The notes: generated from the letters alone by a model not told the origin. A stretch of 20,045 bases of DNA from Bacillota bacterium (GCA_023393235.1 JAEWMH010000033.1:1-20045); one strand, 5' to 3'; positions 1 through 8,882 are shown, counted from the stretch's first letter. Program-made: numbers and translations.

Positions 1-128
1 GCTCCCGCGCCTTCGCTTGGGCTACTCCCTCCCACACTCTCTAAATAACTGAATATTCAAACTCGTTAATGATTTTGATGTCCTTAGGGATGTCCCTATG
101 TGCTTACACAAACTTCTTGACGCTACCC
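1..128 (-). mobile_element. possible terminus of an IS256-family insertion sequence (partial, at window edge)
   Basis: The minus-strand reading GGGTAGCGTCAAGAAGTTTG followed by TGTAAG resembles the inner and outer pattern of IS256-family ends (a GAC-containing outer part, then TTGTGTAA). It starts exactly where the protease-like reading frame at 129-173 breaks off. Just inside the putative end is a short palindrome, TAGGGA-TG-TCCCTA (85-98). No transposase can be recognised in the 128 bases available, and the other end and the target duplication lie outside the window. The assignment rests on pattern memory of the family, so it is tentative. Confidence 0.33.
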
Positions 129-173
129 AGAAAGCTTCACTGTCAGCAAATTCCCATCGTAATGCAGCCTCAT
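123..173 (-). pseudogene. truncated N-terminus of a retropepsin-like (clan AA) aspartic protease
   Basis: The frame reads MRLHYDGNLLTVKLSG and then stops at TAG. Its ATG overlaps the stop of the upstream 83-aa gene (ATGA), so the two were translationally coupled. From memory, small retropepsin-like aspartic proteases of Bacillales begin with a similar 'M-K/R-x-x-Y-x-x-G-L-L' strand and are encoded directly after a small protein of the upstream type. The DTGA catalytic motif expected some 20 residues further on is absent, because the frame runs into unrelated sequence after codon 15. What can be seen is a 16-codon remnant. The protease assignment is an inference from context plus a very short stretch. 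Confidence 0.4.
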
Positions 174-421
174 ATCTTTTTTCTCATTCTTACTAGGGGA
201 TCGTTACGTAGATGGATGATACATTCCTCATTTGAGGTATGATACACCAATTGCTGCGGTCCAACATTAAAGAACTCCCGGTTTGCATCTTTATCTGATA
301 TTGTCCTGACAGGTGCCACTTCCGTTATAATTTTCTTCCCTTCCTCCTCGTGGTAATCAATTATGGAAAGCAAGACAAATTGATTCGGAAATAACTCCCT
401 CACTTCTTGCCATTGCATCAT
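170..421 (-). CDS. small conserved hypothetical protein (83 aa), partner of an aspartic-protease-like gene
   Basis: This short, charged, soluble protein has no signal peptide or membrane segment. It opens with MQWQEVRELFPNQFV, a start I associate with a family of small Bacillales proteins encoded immediately upstream of retropepsin-like aspartic proteases. Its biochemical role is unknown to me. A GGAGGGG ribosome binding site precedes two consecutive ATG codons (421-419 and 418-416). The second has the better spacing and matches the family's usual start, so the protein may be 82 aa. Its TGA overlaps the ATG of the truncated downstream frame. If that partner really is destroyed, this gene is an orphaned half of a two-gene unit and may be decaying. 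Confidence 0.72.
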   Translation of the reverse strand: MMQWQEVRELFPNQFVLLSIIDYHEEEGKKIITEVAPVRTISDKDANREFFNVGPQQLVYHTSNEECIIHLRNDPLVRMRKKI

Positions 422-480
422 AACCCCTCCTTCATTCCCGGAACATCCAAACGAAATATAGTTGATTTCATTTTATCATA

Positions 481-510
481 AATAAAGCCATCCTTTGCAG
501 GATGGCCTTT
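481..510 (-). terminator. intrinsic terminator after the SH3-repeat protein gene
   Basis: The plus-strand arms GCCATCC (487-493) and GGATGGC (500-506) enclose a 6-base loop. On the minus strand the hairpin is followed by TTTATTTAT. It lies 30-60 bases downstream of the stop at 541, so it closes the minus-strand operon that begins near 3439. Confidence 0.75.
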
Positions 511-540
511 CTCTGGCAGATCTCGATTTATTTCATACGC

Positions 541-1983
541 TTAGGGGGCACCGATGGTAAAATAACATTTTGTAAACATCGAGGACTTCACTTTTTGCAG
601 CAGTGCTCCTTCTTTGCCTTCAATGCTGTAGTGAAGGGTCCAAGGCAGCTTCACACGGGCCGTATATTCGCCGAACGGAACCGGCTTGCCGTCCGAATCT
701 TTTCCATCCCACTCCATGAGGGCCTCCGCACTCCACATTTTGGTTTTGAATGCTTGGGATACCGGCAGCGTCCCGCTCCAAACCGTCTCATAGGCGCGAT
801 TAAAGTAGGAACCGGTTATTCTCTCGATTTCAATGGTAACCTGCTCATCCTTCGCTATGGTAATCGGATCATCACTTGCGTTGGCTAAGGCAAACTGAAG
901 GGAAACCGGTTGTCCGAACGGGATAATGCTCCCTGTATTAGGAGCCTGCCGAATGGAGGGGGACAGCGGATAATCCCGCGGCGCATTGGACTGCGGATCA
1001 TACTGAATGAAGCTCCATGTACCCGAGATAGGCTGATCTGCCACAGCAGCCGGAGGGACATACTTTTCCGGGTCCGCAGCAGGAGGGCTTGCATAGATCC
1101 ACACATCGCCAAGCCAGCTGCTGCGGATATGATACCAGCCGCTACCGCGTTCGAATGACGTCACAATCTGGGGAGAAAGGGTCCCCAATACCTGGGCGTC
1201 CCGGTTGGGAAACGCGTAAACAGGGGTATTTTCCTGTAATTCCACCTTTTCCTCCCCCGTCTGCAAGTCCTTCGGCAGAAAATAGTCATGACTGATCCAC
1301 TTATCCCCCAGCCATGTCCGGATATGGAACCAATCCAGATTAATCCGCTCGAAGGCAACCACGGATTGCCCCGGACTTAAATACCCGCTAATCTCCGCAT
1401 CTCCCTCCGGCGCATCGAAAACCGGCATCGTTTCATTCACGCTGACCCATTCATCGGTAGGAATATAATACGGAAGCAGCTCATGCACCGGCTTGATCCA
1501 CTTGTATCCCAACCATGTCTGGATGCGGTAATATCCGTTGTAGGTGCCGATGGTTCTCAACGGCTGCGGGGAAATGGTATTGGCCGATTTTCCTTGCTCC
1601 GAAGGTTCATCATATAAGAACTCTTCCCCCGAGGTCCGGATCCATTCGTAAAAATCACTGGTATACTCGGGTTGCTTCGGTCTAATCCAAAATTGCCCTT
1701 CTTCGGTTTCAATCCTGTACCAAATCAAGGGCTGGGACTCATGTTTGAAATAACCGCGCCATCCCTCCTCCGCCTCCAGCACATTTGCTACCTGCAGCTT
1801 TGCACTTCCTATCTGATTCCCGTCAGGAGCGTCGTACAATGCGGTTTGGGTCTCCGTAAGCAGGAGCAGCCCCGGTAATTGCTTCTTATCCAGGTCCTGC
1901 GGAGCAGCCTGGGCGGTTGTGGAATGGAACACGTAAAAAGCAAACGAGAATAAAACCAGAAGTACCCACATCATTTTCCGCAA
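541..1983 (-). CDS. secreted protein with four SH3-like repeats and a C-terminal Ig-like domain
   Basis: With the start used here the product is 480 aa: a hydrophobic signal peptide (about residues 4-27, ending in AQA), then four repeats at about 42-105, 112-168, 178-235 and 245-300. Each repeat ends in a W/Y-Y/F-x-I-x-T-W-L-G-x-K-W-I strand, which points to bacterial SH3-like folds that often bind cell-wall peptides. The C-terminal part (about 350-450) contains WDGKDSDGKPVPFGEY, like FlgD-type or BsuPI-like beta-sandwich domains. A likely role is cell-wall-associated binding outside the cell; no catalytic domain is seen. The start is a TTG at 1983: GGGAGGG at 1990-1996 sits six bases before it, whereas the ATG at 2037 has no ribosome binding site and would overlap the upstream gene. 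It is the last gene of the operon. Confidence 0.85.
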   Translation of the reverse strand: MRKMMWVLLVLFSFAFYVFHSTTAQAAPQDLDKKQLPGLLLLTETQTALYDAPDGNQIGSAKLQVANVLEAEEGWRGYFKHESQPLIWYRIETEEGQFWIRPKQPEYTSDFYEWIRTSGEEFLYDEPSEQGKSANTISPQPLRTIGTYNGYYRIQTWLGYKWIKPVHELLPYYIPTDEWVSVNETMPVFDAPEGDAEISGYLSPGQSVVAFERINLDWFHIRTWLGDKWISHDYFLPKDLQTGEEKVELQENTPVYAFPNRDAQVLGTLSPQIVTSFERGSGWYHIRSSWLGDVWIYASPPAADPEKYVPPAAVADQPISGTWSFIQYDPQSNAPRDYPLSPSIRQAPNTGSIIPFGQPVSLQFALANASDDPITIAKDEQVTIEIERITGSYFNRAYETVWSGTLPVSQAFKTKMWSAEALMEWDGKDSDGKPVPFGEYTARVKLPWTLHYSIEGKEGALLQKVKSSMFTKCYFTIGAP

Positions 1984-1989
1984 AATGAT

Positions 1990-1996
1990 CCCTCCC
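1990..1996 (-). promoter_or_regulatory. ribosome binding site that fixes a TTG start
   Basis: GGGAGGG is followed by ATCATT and then TTG (1983-1981), and the next ATG is a further six bases downstream. Spacing favours the TTG over both the upstream ATG (2037) and the internal ATG pair. Confidence 0.65.
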
Positions 1997-2014
1997 ATAA
2001 ACGAATCATAGATT

Positions 2015-2920
2015 CTATTGTCTAATCCGAAGTACAAATTGAATCACATCCGCGGCAAATCTGTCCGGTTCTTCAAAATGAGGCAAATGGCCGCTCTCTT
2101 CATAAATGATCAGCTGCCCGTTCTTTACGTCCCTCACAAATGCTTGTGTCTGCTCCTCGCAAATAACGGGATCATGCCTGCCCTTAATCAATAGCGTTGG
2201 CACCGTTAAATCCTTCAGCTTGGGGAGCAAGGAGTCAAATATCCGCCCTTCAGCGATTAATTTGGAGAAATGAATACCGCTGCTTCTGCCGAACTCTTTG
2301 ACCTGACTGTCCGAATAAAGCATTCTGTTGTAGTTGTTGCCGTCATTCGGCGTATACACCTTCATCCTTAGCCCGCCTAAGCCTTGGCCCAGCTCCATAA
2401 AAGCCTGCAGCGTTTCCTCCGGTGACTGGGATCCATGTGCAGCGGCCAGGCATTCTTGCGCTTTTTCAGACTTCCCGATGGATTGGTAGAAGGGCGCAGC
2501 TTTTTGCAGCCAGTTGCGGAAGGACTTATCGAAATCAAAGGAAGGTCCCTCCAATACAAGGCATTCTACCGAATCCGGATAATAGCCGGCATAGAGCAAG
2601 CCTAAGAAGCCCCCAAACGAATGCCCCAGCACAGACCAGCGCGGAATGCCCAACTGCTTACGAAGCTCCTCGCAATCCTCCACCAAATCCTGAAGCCCCA
2701 AGGCTTCCTCTTCCTCGAGTGCATCTGAACGCCAGACCCCGCGCTGATCCATGCCGATTAAACGAAGCTTCTCTGACAGCCGCAGCGATTGATGAAGCAT
2801 AAATTCGTAGCAGCTCTCCCCCGGTCCGCCGTGAAGGTATAAAAGCGCAGGAGCATTCGCATCTCCGTGGATTTCCACATATAGCTGTTTTCCACGAATT
2901 TCGAGTAAGTCCCCTTCCAT
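2015..2920 (-). CDS. alpha/beta hydrolase, proline iminopeptidase-like (family S33)
   Basis: This 301-aa cytoplasmic alpha/beta-hydrolase has the marks of the prolyl-aminopeptidase branch: the oxyanion motif HGGPG (residues 30-34), DQRG (58-61) and the nucleophile elbow GHSFGG with Ser101. The probable acid and base are Asp250 (in GRHDP) and His278 (in SGHLPHFEEP). It has the length and cap-domain size of the family, but the sequence alone does not establish whether the substrate is an N-terminal proline peptide or a small ester or amide. The start at 2920 is chosen because AAGGAG lies seven bases upstream of that ATG. The longer frame from 2950 lacks such a site. It is followed after 31 bases by the SH3-repeat gene with no terminator between, so the two are probably co-transcribed. 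Confidence 0.9.
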   Translation of the reverse strand: MEGDLLEIRGKQLYVEIHGDANAPALLYLHGGPGESCYEFMLHQSLRLSEKLRLIGMDQRGVWRSDALEEEEALGLQDLVEDCEELRKQLGIPRWSVLGHSFGGFLGLLYAGYYPDSVECLVLEGPSFDFDKSFRNWLQKAAPFYQSIGKSEKAQECLAAAHGSQSPEETLQAFMELGQGLGGLRMKVYTPNDGNNYNRMLYSDSQVKEFGRSSGIHFSKLIAEGRIFDSLLPKLKDLTVPTLLIKGRHDPVICEEQTQAFVRDVKNGQLIIYEESGHLPHFEEPDRFAADVIQFVLRIRQ

Positions 2921-2974
2921 ACACACGCTCCTTTTCTTCCATGATACCAACGGGTTATTTCTGCCAATCAGCCC

Positions 2975-3439
2975 TTAATATTGTCCCTTTATCACAAAAA
3001 ACGAACCCCGTATGGTTCCGGCCAACGTGGACTTCTGCCTGGCGAATTTAAACTTGCCCTCCAGCTCTGCCGGTACCTCCATACCCTCCGATAGCTTAAA
3101 GCCCACCGCCCGCTTCTTAGGGTCGTCCACTGTATACATTACATTGACCCCAAGCCCATCCTCATAGAAAACATAGGTAAACTGGATGTTCTCCACCTGA
3201 AAACGCGAGGTTTCCAGCGGCTTGGCCGCAAACTCGATATTGCGCTCTTCCTTTAGCACCCGGTTCACGTAATCCAGATTGTCCTGGCTTTCGCTGACAG
3301 GCAGAGTGGTGAATGCATGCTTGTATTTGTTCATAAAATAGCGGGCTTCATTGGCACGCATTCCGGCCAGCGCCGCTGCTACAGGTGAGGACTCCAAGCC
3401 GACGGTTGACACATGTTTAAAATCAACGATATAGGGCAT
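2975..3439 (-). CDS. conserved hypothetical protein, 154 aa
   Basis: I do not recognise the family. The protein is soluble, with no signal peptide and no transmembrane segment. It begins MPYIVDFKHVSTVGLES, has a helical, charged first half and a beta-rich second half (about residues 75-150) with QFTYVFYEDGLGVNVMYTVD. It contains no cysteine or histidine cluster suggesting an enzyme active site. The start at 3439 has AAGGAGG six bases upstream, while the longer frame from 3463 would place that site inside the coding region. It is the first gene of the three-gene minus-strand group, 54 bases before the hydrolase with no terminator between. A paired role with the hydrolase or the wall-binding protein is only an inference from position. 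Confidence 0.8.
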   Translation of the reverse strand: MPYIVDFKHVSTVGLESSPVAAALAGMRANEARYFMNKYKHAFTTLPVSESQDNLDYVNRVLKEERNIEFAAKPLETSRFQVENIQFTYVFYEDGLGVNVMYTVDDPKKRAVGFKLSEGMEVPAELEGKFKFARQKSTLAGTIRGSFFVIKGQY

Positions 3440-3698
3440 GTCCAGCCTCCTTTTCAATACCATTATTCCCTGGCGATACTCTTATCTTACCAAAGAATAC
3501 GGCAGGATTTGCACCTTCTTCCACTATGCCAAGCTTATCCCAACCTACCATAGGATGAGCTTTATAAACATCTGCATAAATTCTACATAAATCGACTTTA
3601 TTCTTCTACATTCTGGATGTTTTAACGGAATAAAACTACAAAATTCGACTATCACCATTTAGAATGAATCTAGCATTTCACACCAGGAGGACCGCCCT
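3440..3698. other. divergent intergenic region
   Basis: This region of about 260 AT-rich bases lies between the minus-strand operon and the SLH protein gene, so it should hold both promoters. I could not settle on a convincing -35/-10 pair for either direction. TAGAAT at 3659-3664 is a candidate -10 for the plus strand but lacks a good -35. An AGGAGG site at 3685-3690 precedes the ATG at 3699. I see no RNA gene or coding frame here. Confidence 0.5.
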
Positions 3699-6600
3699 AT
3701 GAGAAAAAGCTTTGGTCTACAACTGCTAACCCGATTTTTATTGTTAGCCATCCTTGCAACATTCGCAATTCCATCTACCCCCGCTTTTGCAAGCGGCAAT
3801 GTAACCATTGATTTTGAGGATGAGATCATCGGTGAGACGCTTCCGTTATGTTCAGGAGCGGCAGGCACAGGCTGCCACCGGGCAAACGGCACCAATCTGG
3901 CCAGCTGGAACGGCCCCGGAGGACTAACCTATGAGACGGTTTCCTCCGGCTATGCCCAGGTGGATATTTGGTATTTGTTCGCTACCGATGGCCGTTATGA
4001 CGGGCACAAATGGGTCCGGTTCACAGCAGGAAACAATGCAACCCTGCAGACCGTAAGGCTCCGCAGTACGGATAACAGTGAGTTTCGATTAAAGCAGCTC
4101 AAGGTCAGGGATGCCAGCCAAAGCACCACTTCCAAGCTTACCGTGAAGGTAAAACGGGATGGAGCGGTGGTCGGTACAAGAACCTACCAAATGAGCGGCC
4201 AAGGAAATGAGCTTTTTTCCACAGACACTACGACCATAAACCCCTGGATGACTTCGGGGGAGGGCGAGAACTTTGATAATATTGACACCATCGAAATCTC
4301 GGGCTTCAGTCAACAAGGATTCATTATTGATTCCCTTCAGATTGGAAGCCCGGGACCGGAAAATCAGAAGCCGACAGGGTCGTTCACCATTAATAATGGC
4401 TCCGAAACCGTCGGCTCCAGAAATGTCACCTTGCATGTAACCGGAGCCGACCCGGAATCCGACCCTATGGAAATGCGCTTCTCCCACGATAATGGCCTCT
4501 GGAGCGATTGGGAGCCGTTTGCTGCTACCAAGGCTTGGACCCTTACAGAGGGCGAAGGCTTCAAAATGGTATTTATGCAGCTGAGAGATTCAGAAGGCAA
4601 CTTAGCCGACACGGCCTTTAAAGCGGTCACCTTATCCATTGTGTACACCGTCTCCTTCGACAAGAATGGCGGCGACACGGATGCAAGTCCATTGATGAAG
4701 ACCCTCCAGCCGGGGGAGATAATCGATGAACTCCCGGCAGCCCCGTCCAGAGTAGGGTACACGTTTATGGGCTGGAATACCGCAAGCAATGGAACCGGAG
4801 AACCCGTTACTGCGGGAACAGAAGTAACCGCTGATATGACGGCGTATGCCCAATGGCAGCAGATCGCTCCGGCCAACGTTCCTACCGTCACCAACGCAAC
4901 CACAGCGGAGGATGTGCAGTCCTCTGACGGCCTGGTGATTGACCGAAATAATGCCGACGGAGCGGAAGTGGAATATTTTAAGATTACGGCCATCACTGGG
5001 GGCAATCTGTTTAAAAATGATGGTGTTACCCCTATTCAAAGCGGTGACTTTATTACCTATGCGGAAGGCAACAGCGGGTTGAAGTTTTCCCCGGCGCCGA
5101 ATGCAAACAGTGTTGCAGGCGATTCCTTCTCCTTTCAGGTACAAGCAGCCTTCGAATCCAATGGATCGGGGTTAAGTGCTGCTGTACCAGCTGTGATCAC
5201 CGTTACGGAGGTCAATGATGCACCGGTGGCAGTGGATGATATATTGCCGGATATGGATGAGAATACAGCCCAAGTCACTATCCCTATCGCCGATTTATTG
5301 GCCAATGACAGCAAAGGTGCTGCCAATGAAAGCAGCCAGGAGCTTACACTGATCCAAGTGGAGAAGCTGTCCGGCGGGGAGGTGCGGATTGAAGGGACTA
5401 CCGTTATTTTTACGCCCGATGCCAATTATGCAGGCCCTGCCCAGTTCCGGTATACCATTCGGGATAATGGGACAACCGCCGGAGCCGCCGATCCCCTGGA
5501 GAGCCAGGCTGTTGCCGGATTCCAGATTGAAGCGCGGGCAGCCCAACCTGCTATAACCCCTGCGGTGACCTATGAGGATACCCAAAGCACGGACGGGTTG
5601 GTCATCACCGCGGCCACCTTAGGCGGAGCTGCTGCCACCCACTATAAAATCAGCGGAATTACCGGCGGGAAGCTCTACAAAAATGACGGCGCAACACTCA
5701 TTCCGGAAGGCAGCTTTATTACCGTAGCCGATGGCAGTGCAGGGCTGAAGTTTACCCCTGATGCCAACGCACACGGCGCGGACGGGTTCGGATTCCAGGT
5801 TCAAGCGGCGCCAAGCACACAGGGTAACCGGCTGAGCGAGGCGGTACCGGTATCCATCACCGTCCACGAGGTGAACGACACTCCCCAGGCAGCAGATGAT
5901 GTACTTGCGGACATCAATGAGGACGCCGGGGCTCAAATCATTCCTATCGCCCAGCTGCTTGGGAATGATACGAAGGGTGCGGATAATGAAAACGATCAAC
6001 TGCTGACCATTTTTTCCGTTGATCAGGCAGTTGGCGGTACGGTTGAAATCGTGGAATCAGATATTGTATTTACGCCCCATGCCAATTACCACGGGGCAGC
6101 AGGCTTCCGGTATACCGTCCAAGATAATGGAACCCCCGCCGGTCTGCCGGATGCGAGGACGGATACCGCTAACGTATCCTTTGTGATTAAGCCTGTGGCG
6201 GATATTCCGAGCATAACGGATACAACTACAGCCGAGGACACCCTGAGCAGTACGGGTTTGGTGATTGCAAGGAATGCCGCCGATGGTCCGGAGGTTACCC
6301 ATTTCCTGATCGGGAATATAACCGGGGGCACCCTGTACAAACATGACGGCACAACACTTCTGCATAACGGATCGCTGATCACGGTGCCGGAGGGTGCAGC
6401 AGGGCTGAAATTTAAGCCGGAGGCCGACGCCTTCGGAGAAATAGGGTTTGGGTTTGATGTCCAAGCCTCTCTCGATGCCACGGGAACAAGTGTAAGCAGC
6501 TCTGTGGCCGCGGTAATTACGGTAACGGAAGTAAACGATGCTCCTGTGGCGAAGGCCGATACACTGGACCGGGTGATTTTTGGCACGAAGGAAATCCTCA

Positions 6601-8789
6601 TTCCCTTCTCTGCCTTAACCGCCAACGATTTAACCGGGCCGGCCAATGAGGCTGGGCAGGAGCTCACTGTCACGGATGTAAGCCAAGCAACAGGCGGTAC
6701 CGTAAGCATCATCGACGGTCAAATCAAATTTGTGCCGGATTCCGATTTTCTGGGCACGGCAAGCTTCACCTATGAGGTTACGGACAACGGAACAACCAAT
6801 GGAACGGCGGACCCCAAGTCACATTCCGCACAAGTGGATTTCGTTATTGGGGATGCAATAGCTCCGATTATCACCCTGTTTGGTGAAAATCCCTTGTACC
6901 TGTTGGTAAACGATGCCTTCCTGGAGCCCGGGTATACGGCTATCGATGATGCGGATGGAGATCTGACTGAAGAAGTAGCGGTTACCGGCTCTGTTACAGC
7001 CGGAGAAATGGGTGTCTATACCCTTAAGTACAATGTTTATGACCGCAGCCATAATGCGGCTGTTGAAGCCGTCAGACAGGTGCACGTTGTATCCAATGAG
7101 CTGAAAGCATTAAGCACCTCGCATGGAGAGATGGAGCCGGTCTTTGATCCGAAGGAAACCAGCTACACCCTGCAGCTTCCGTATGATGTAACCCGTCTGG
7201 ATGTAACGGCGATCCCGTTGGACCCGGCTGCTGCGGTTACGATCAATGATCAGGCCATTGGTGATCAGGGTGTACAACAAGTTCCGTTGAACGCAGGCAA
7301 AAATACGCTGGCAATTACAGTAACTGCCCCAGGCGGCAGCTACACCATCTACACGCTGGAAGTCACCCTGGAGTCCCCGCCGGAGGAGACCTCGGAGTCC
7401 CCGTCAGGTCCGGTATCCGGTCCGGCTCCGGCACCAACCTCAGAGAAGCTTTATGTGGATGTGGAAGCAGCAGGCAAGGGCAATGTTTCTCAAACTGAAA
7501 TTACACGTACCGCCAAGTCCGATGGAACCAAACGGGATAATGTAACATTTACAACGGACAAAGCAACAGAATCTGCTCAGAAAACGGTAGAAGCAGGCTC
7601 TGCTGCCGCCCGGATCATTATTCCGGATCAGAAGGATGAGGTATCTGAGGTCCGTGTTGAGCTGCCGGTCCAGTCTCTGCAGAAGATTGCCGACAGCAAG
7701 TTAGGGCTGGAGCTGTACACAAACAACGGCATGATCTCCATCCCCAACGATTCTCTCCAGGGACTCAATGGTGATGTGTATTTCCACATCGTGCCTATTA
7801 AGAAGGAAGAGGAGCGCAAGCAGGTAGAAGAACGGGCAAAGAAGGAAGAAGTAGTCCGGGAAGCATTAGGCGATGGCAGCATTGTAGTAGTGGGCCGCCC
7901 GATGACCATCGAAACAAACATGACCAGCCGCCCTGTTAAGATTACGCTTCCCCTGATGCAGACCTCCGTTCCGGCTGATGCACAGCAAAGGGAGAAATTC
8001 CTGGCGAAGCTGGCCGTATTCATTGAGCATAGTGACGGAGAACGTGTACTGGTTAAGCCCGAGGTCGTGAGCTATAAGGAAAATATGTATGGCTTGGCCT
8101 TCCGGATTACCAAATTTTCCACCTTTACCATTGTGGACATGCAGAATGCCCAGCCGGGCCATAATCCGGTAACCGGCGTAAACTCTCATGAGCGCTATAT
8201 GAATGGTTATGAGGATGGTACCTTCAAGCCGGAGCAGCGTGTCACACGCGCAGAGATGGCAGCTATGCTGCAGCGGTTGATCGGAAAAACCGGTGCCGGC
8301 GAAGCTGCGTTAGGGTATAGCGATGTGGCGGCTACCCATTGGGCAGGTGCGTCCATCCGTTTTGCAACGGATCATGCCCTGATGGATGGTTACCCGACCG
8401 GGGAGTTCAAGCCGGAAGCAGGCATCACCCGGGCGGAAATGGCTGCGGTAATCGCACGTTACAAGAAGCTGAGCAGCACGGGCGGTGCCGGATTTGCAGA
8501 TGTGGACGGACACTGGGCAAGCCAGTTGATTGCCCAAGTACAATCGGCCGGATATTTGAAGGGGTATGAGGACGGCACCTTCCGTCCGGAACAGCTCTTA
8601 ACCCGTGCAGAGGCAGTAACCATACTCAACCGGGTGTTCAACAGAGGTCCATTGACAGGCGTGACCGTTCCCACATGGTCCGATGTTGCTTTAGCCCACT
8701 GGGCATTCGGGGATATCGAGGAAGCTTCCTTGAATCACTCCTATCACTTGACTGAAGCCGGTGTAGAACGACTGGCAGAAGGACAATAA
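3699..8789 (+). CDS. giant S-layer-homology surface protein with cadherin-like tandem modules (1696 aa)
   Basis: The signal peptide covers residues 1-31 (ends AFA). The order after it is: a beta-rich N-terminal domain (about 33-220); an Ig-like segment (about 225-310); one Listeria/Bacteroides-type repeat ending YTFMGWNTASNGTG (about 315-388); three tandem cadherin-like modules of about 220 aa (395-615, 618-834, 836-1055); a DUF5011/HYR-like Ig domain (about 1056-1134); a cadherin-like beta-sandwich (about 1135-1226); a Ser/Pro-rich linker; an unassigned mixed domain (about 1250-1490); and SLH repeats with TRAE motifs (about 1496-1696). SLH domains bind pyruvylated secondary wall polymer, so the protein should be anchored outside the cell and project its beta modules. 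No catalytic motif is evident, so adhesion or a structural role is likely. AGGAGG lies eight bases before the ATG, and a terminator follows the stop. It is monocistronic. Confidence 0.95.
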   Translation: MRKSFGLQLLTRFLLLAILATFAIPSTPAFASGNVTIDFEDEIIGETLPLCSGAAGTGCHRANGTNLASWNGPGGLTYETVSSGYAQVDIWYLFATDGRYDGHKWVRFTAGNNATLQTVRLRSTDNSEFRLKQLKVRDASQSTTSKLTVKVKRDGAVVGTRTYQMSGQGNELFSTDTTTINPWMTSGEGENFDNIDTIEISGFSQQGFIIDSLQIGSPGPENQKPTGSFTINNGSETVGSRNVTLHVTGADPESDPMEMRFSHDNGLWSDWEPFAATKAWTLTEGEGFKMVFMQLRDSEGNLADTAFKAVTLSIVYTVSFDKNGGDTDASPLMKTLQPGEIIDELPAAPSRVGYTFMGWNTASNGTGEPVTAGTEVTADMTAYAQWQQIAPANVPTVTNATTAEDVQSSDGLVIDRNNADGAEVEYFKITAITGGNLFKNDGVTPIQSGDFITYAEGNSGLKFSPAPNANSVAGDSFSFQVQAAFESNGSGLSAAVPAVITVTEVNDAPVAVDDILPDMDENTAQVTIPIADLLANDSKGAANESSQELTLIQVEKLSGGEVRIEGTTVIFTPDANYAGPAQFRYTIRDNGTTAGAADPLESQAVAGFQIEARAAQPAITPAVTYEDTQSTDGLVITAATLGGAAATHYKISGITGGKLYKNDGATLIPEGSFITVADGSAGLKFTPDANAHGADGFGFQVQAAPSTQGNRLSEAVPVSITVHEVNDTPQAADDVLADINEDAGAQIIPIAQLLGNDTKGADNENDQLLTIFSVDQAVGGTVEIVESDIVFTPHANYHGAAGFRYTVQDNGTPAGLPDARTDTANVSFVIKPVADIPSITDTTTAEDTLSSTGLVIARNAADGPEVTHFLIGNITGGTLYKHDGTTLLHNGSLITVPEGAAGLKFKPEADAFGEIGFGFDVQASLDATGTSVSSSVAAVITVTEVNDAPVAKADTLDRVIFGTKEILIPFSALTANDLTGPANEAGQELTVTDVSQATGGTVSIIDGQIKFVPDSDFLGTASFTYEVTDNGTTNGTADPKSHSAQVDFVIGDAIAPIITLFGENPLYLLVNDAFLEPGYTAIDDADGDLTEEVAVTGSVTAGEMGVYTLKYNVYDRSHNAAVEAVRQVHVVSNELKALSTSHGEMEPVFDPKETSYTLQLPYDVTRLDVTAIPLDPAAAVTINDQAIGDQGVQQVPLNAGKNTLAITVTAPGGSYTIYTLEVTLESPPEETSESPSGPVSGPAPAPTSEKLYVDVEAAGKGNVSQTEITRTAKSDGTKRDNVTFTTDKATESAQKTVEAGSAAARIIIPDQKDEVSEVRVELPVQSLQKIADSKLGLELYTNNGMISIPNDSLQGLNGDVYFHIVPIKKEEERKQVEERAKKEEVVREALGDGSIVVVGRPMTIETNMTSRPVKITLPLMQTSVPADAQQREKFLAKLAVFIEHSDGERVLVKPEVVSYKENMYGLAFRITKFSTFTIVDMQNAQPGHNPVTGVNSHERYMNGYEDGTFKPEQRVTRAEMAAMLQRLIGKTGAGEAALGYSDVAATHWAGASIRFATDHALMDGYPTGEFKPEAGITRAEMAAVIARYKKLSSTGGAGFADVDGHWASQLIAQVQSAGYLKGYEDGTFRPEQLLTRAEAVTILNRVFNRGPLTGVTVPTWSDVALAHWAFGDIEEASLNHSYHLTEAGVERLAEGQ
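4882..6864 (+). repeat. three tandem protein-level repeats of about 660 bases inside the SLH gene
   Basis: Each unit encodes an 'EDxxSxDGLVI ... ITGGxLxKxDG ... AGLKFxP ... FGFxVQA' half, followed by a 'VNDxPxAxDD ... IPxxxLxxNDxKGAxNExxQ ... GGTVxI ... YxG/LGxAxFxYTxxDNGT' half. Units start near 4882, 5552 and 6205. DNA identity is low at third codon positions, so the duplications are old rather than recent slippage products. Confidence 0.8.
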
Positions 8790-8826
8790 GGCAATAACCA
8801 TTCCCGCGGCGGCGTTATGCCGTCTC

Positions 8827-8865
8827 AGCTCCATCCATCGTTAAGGTGGGTGGGGCTTTTTCTTT
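8827..8865 (+). terminator. intrinsic terminator after the SLH gene
   Basis: The arms AGCTCCATCCA (8827-8837) and TGGGTGGGGCT (8847-8857) pair over 11 positions with two G-U wobbles around a 9-base loop. The run TTTTTCTTT follows directly. Confidence 0.8.
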
Positions 8866-8882
8866 GCCCCCTGGCGCTAATC

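Noticed and set aside
502..888. 128-codon plus-strand frame starting in the terminator hairpin
   Set aside because: It overlaps the SH3-repeat gene on the opposite strand, and its start lies inside the terminator stem. No family resemblance.
4089..7085. Several long minus-strand open frames inside the SLH protein gene (up to about 210 codons)
   Set aside because: They lie antisense to a gene with clear domain repeats, lack ribosome binding sites and resemble no protein family. They follow from the codon composition of the plus-strand gene.
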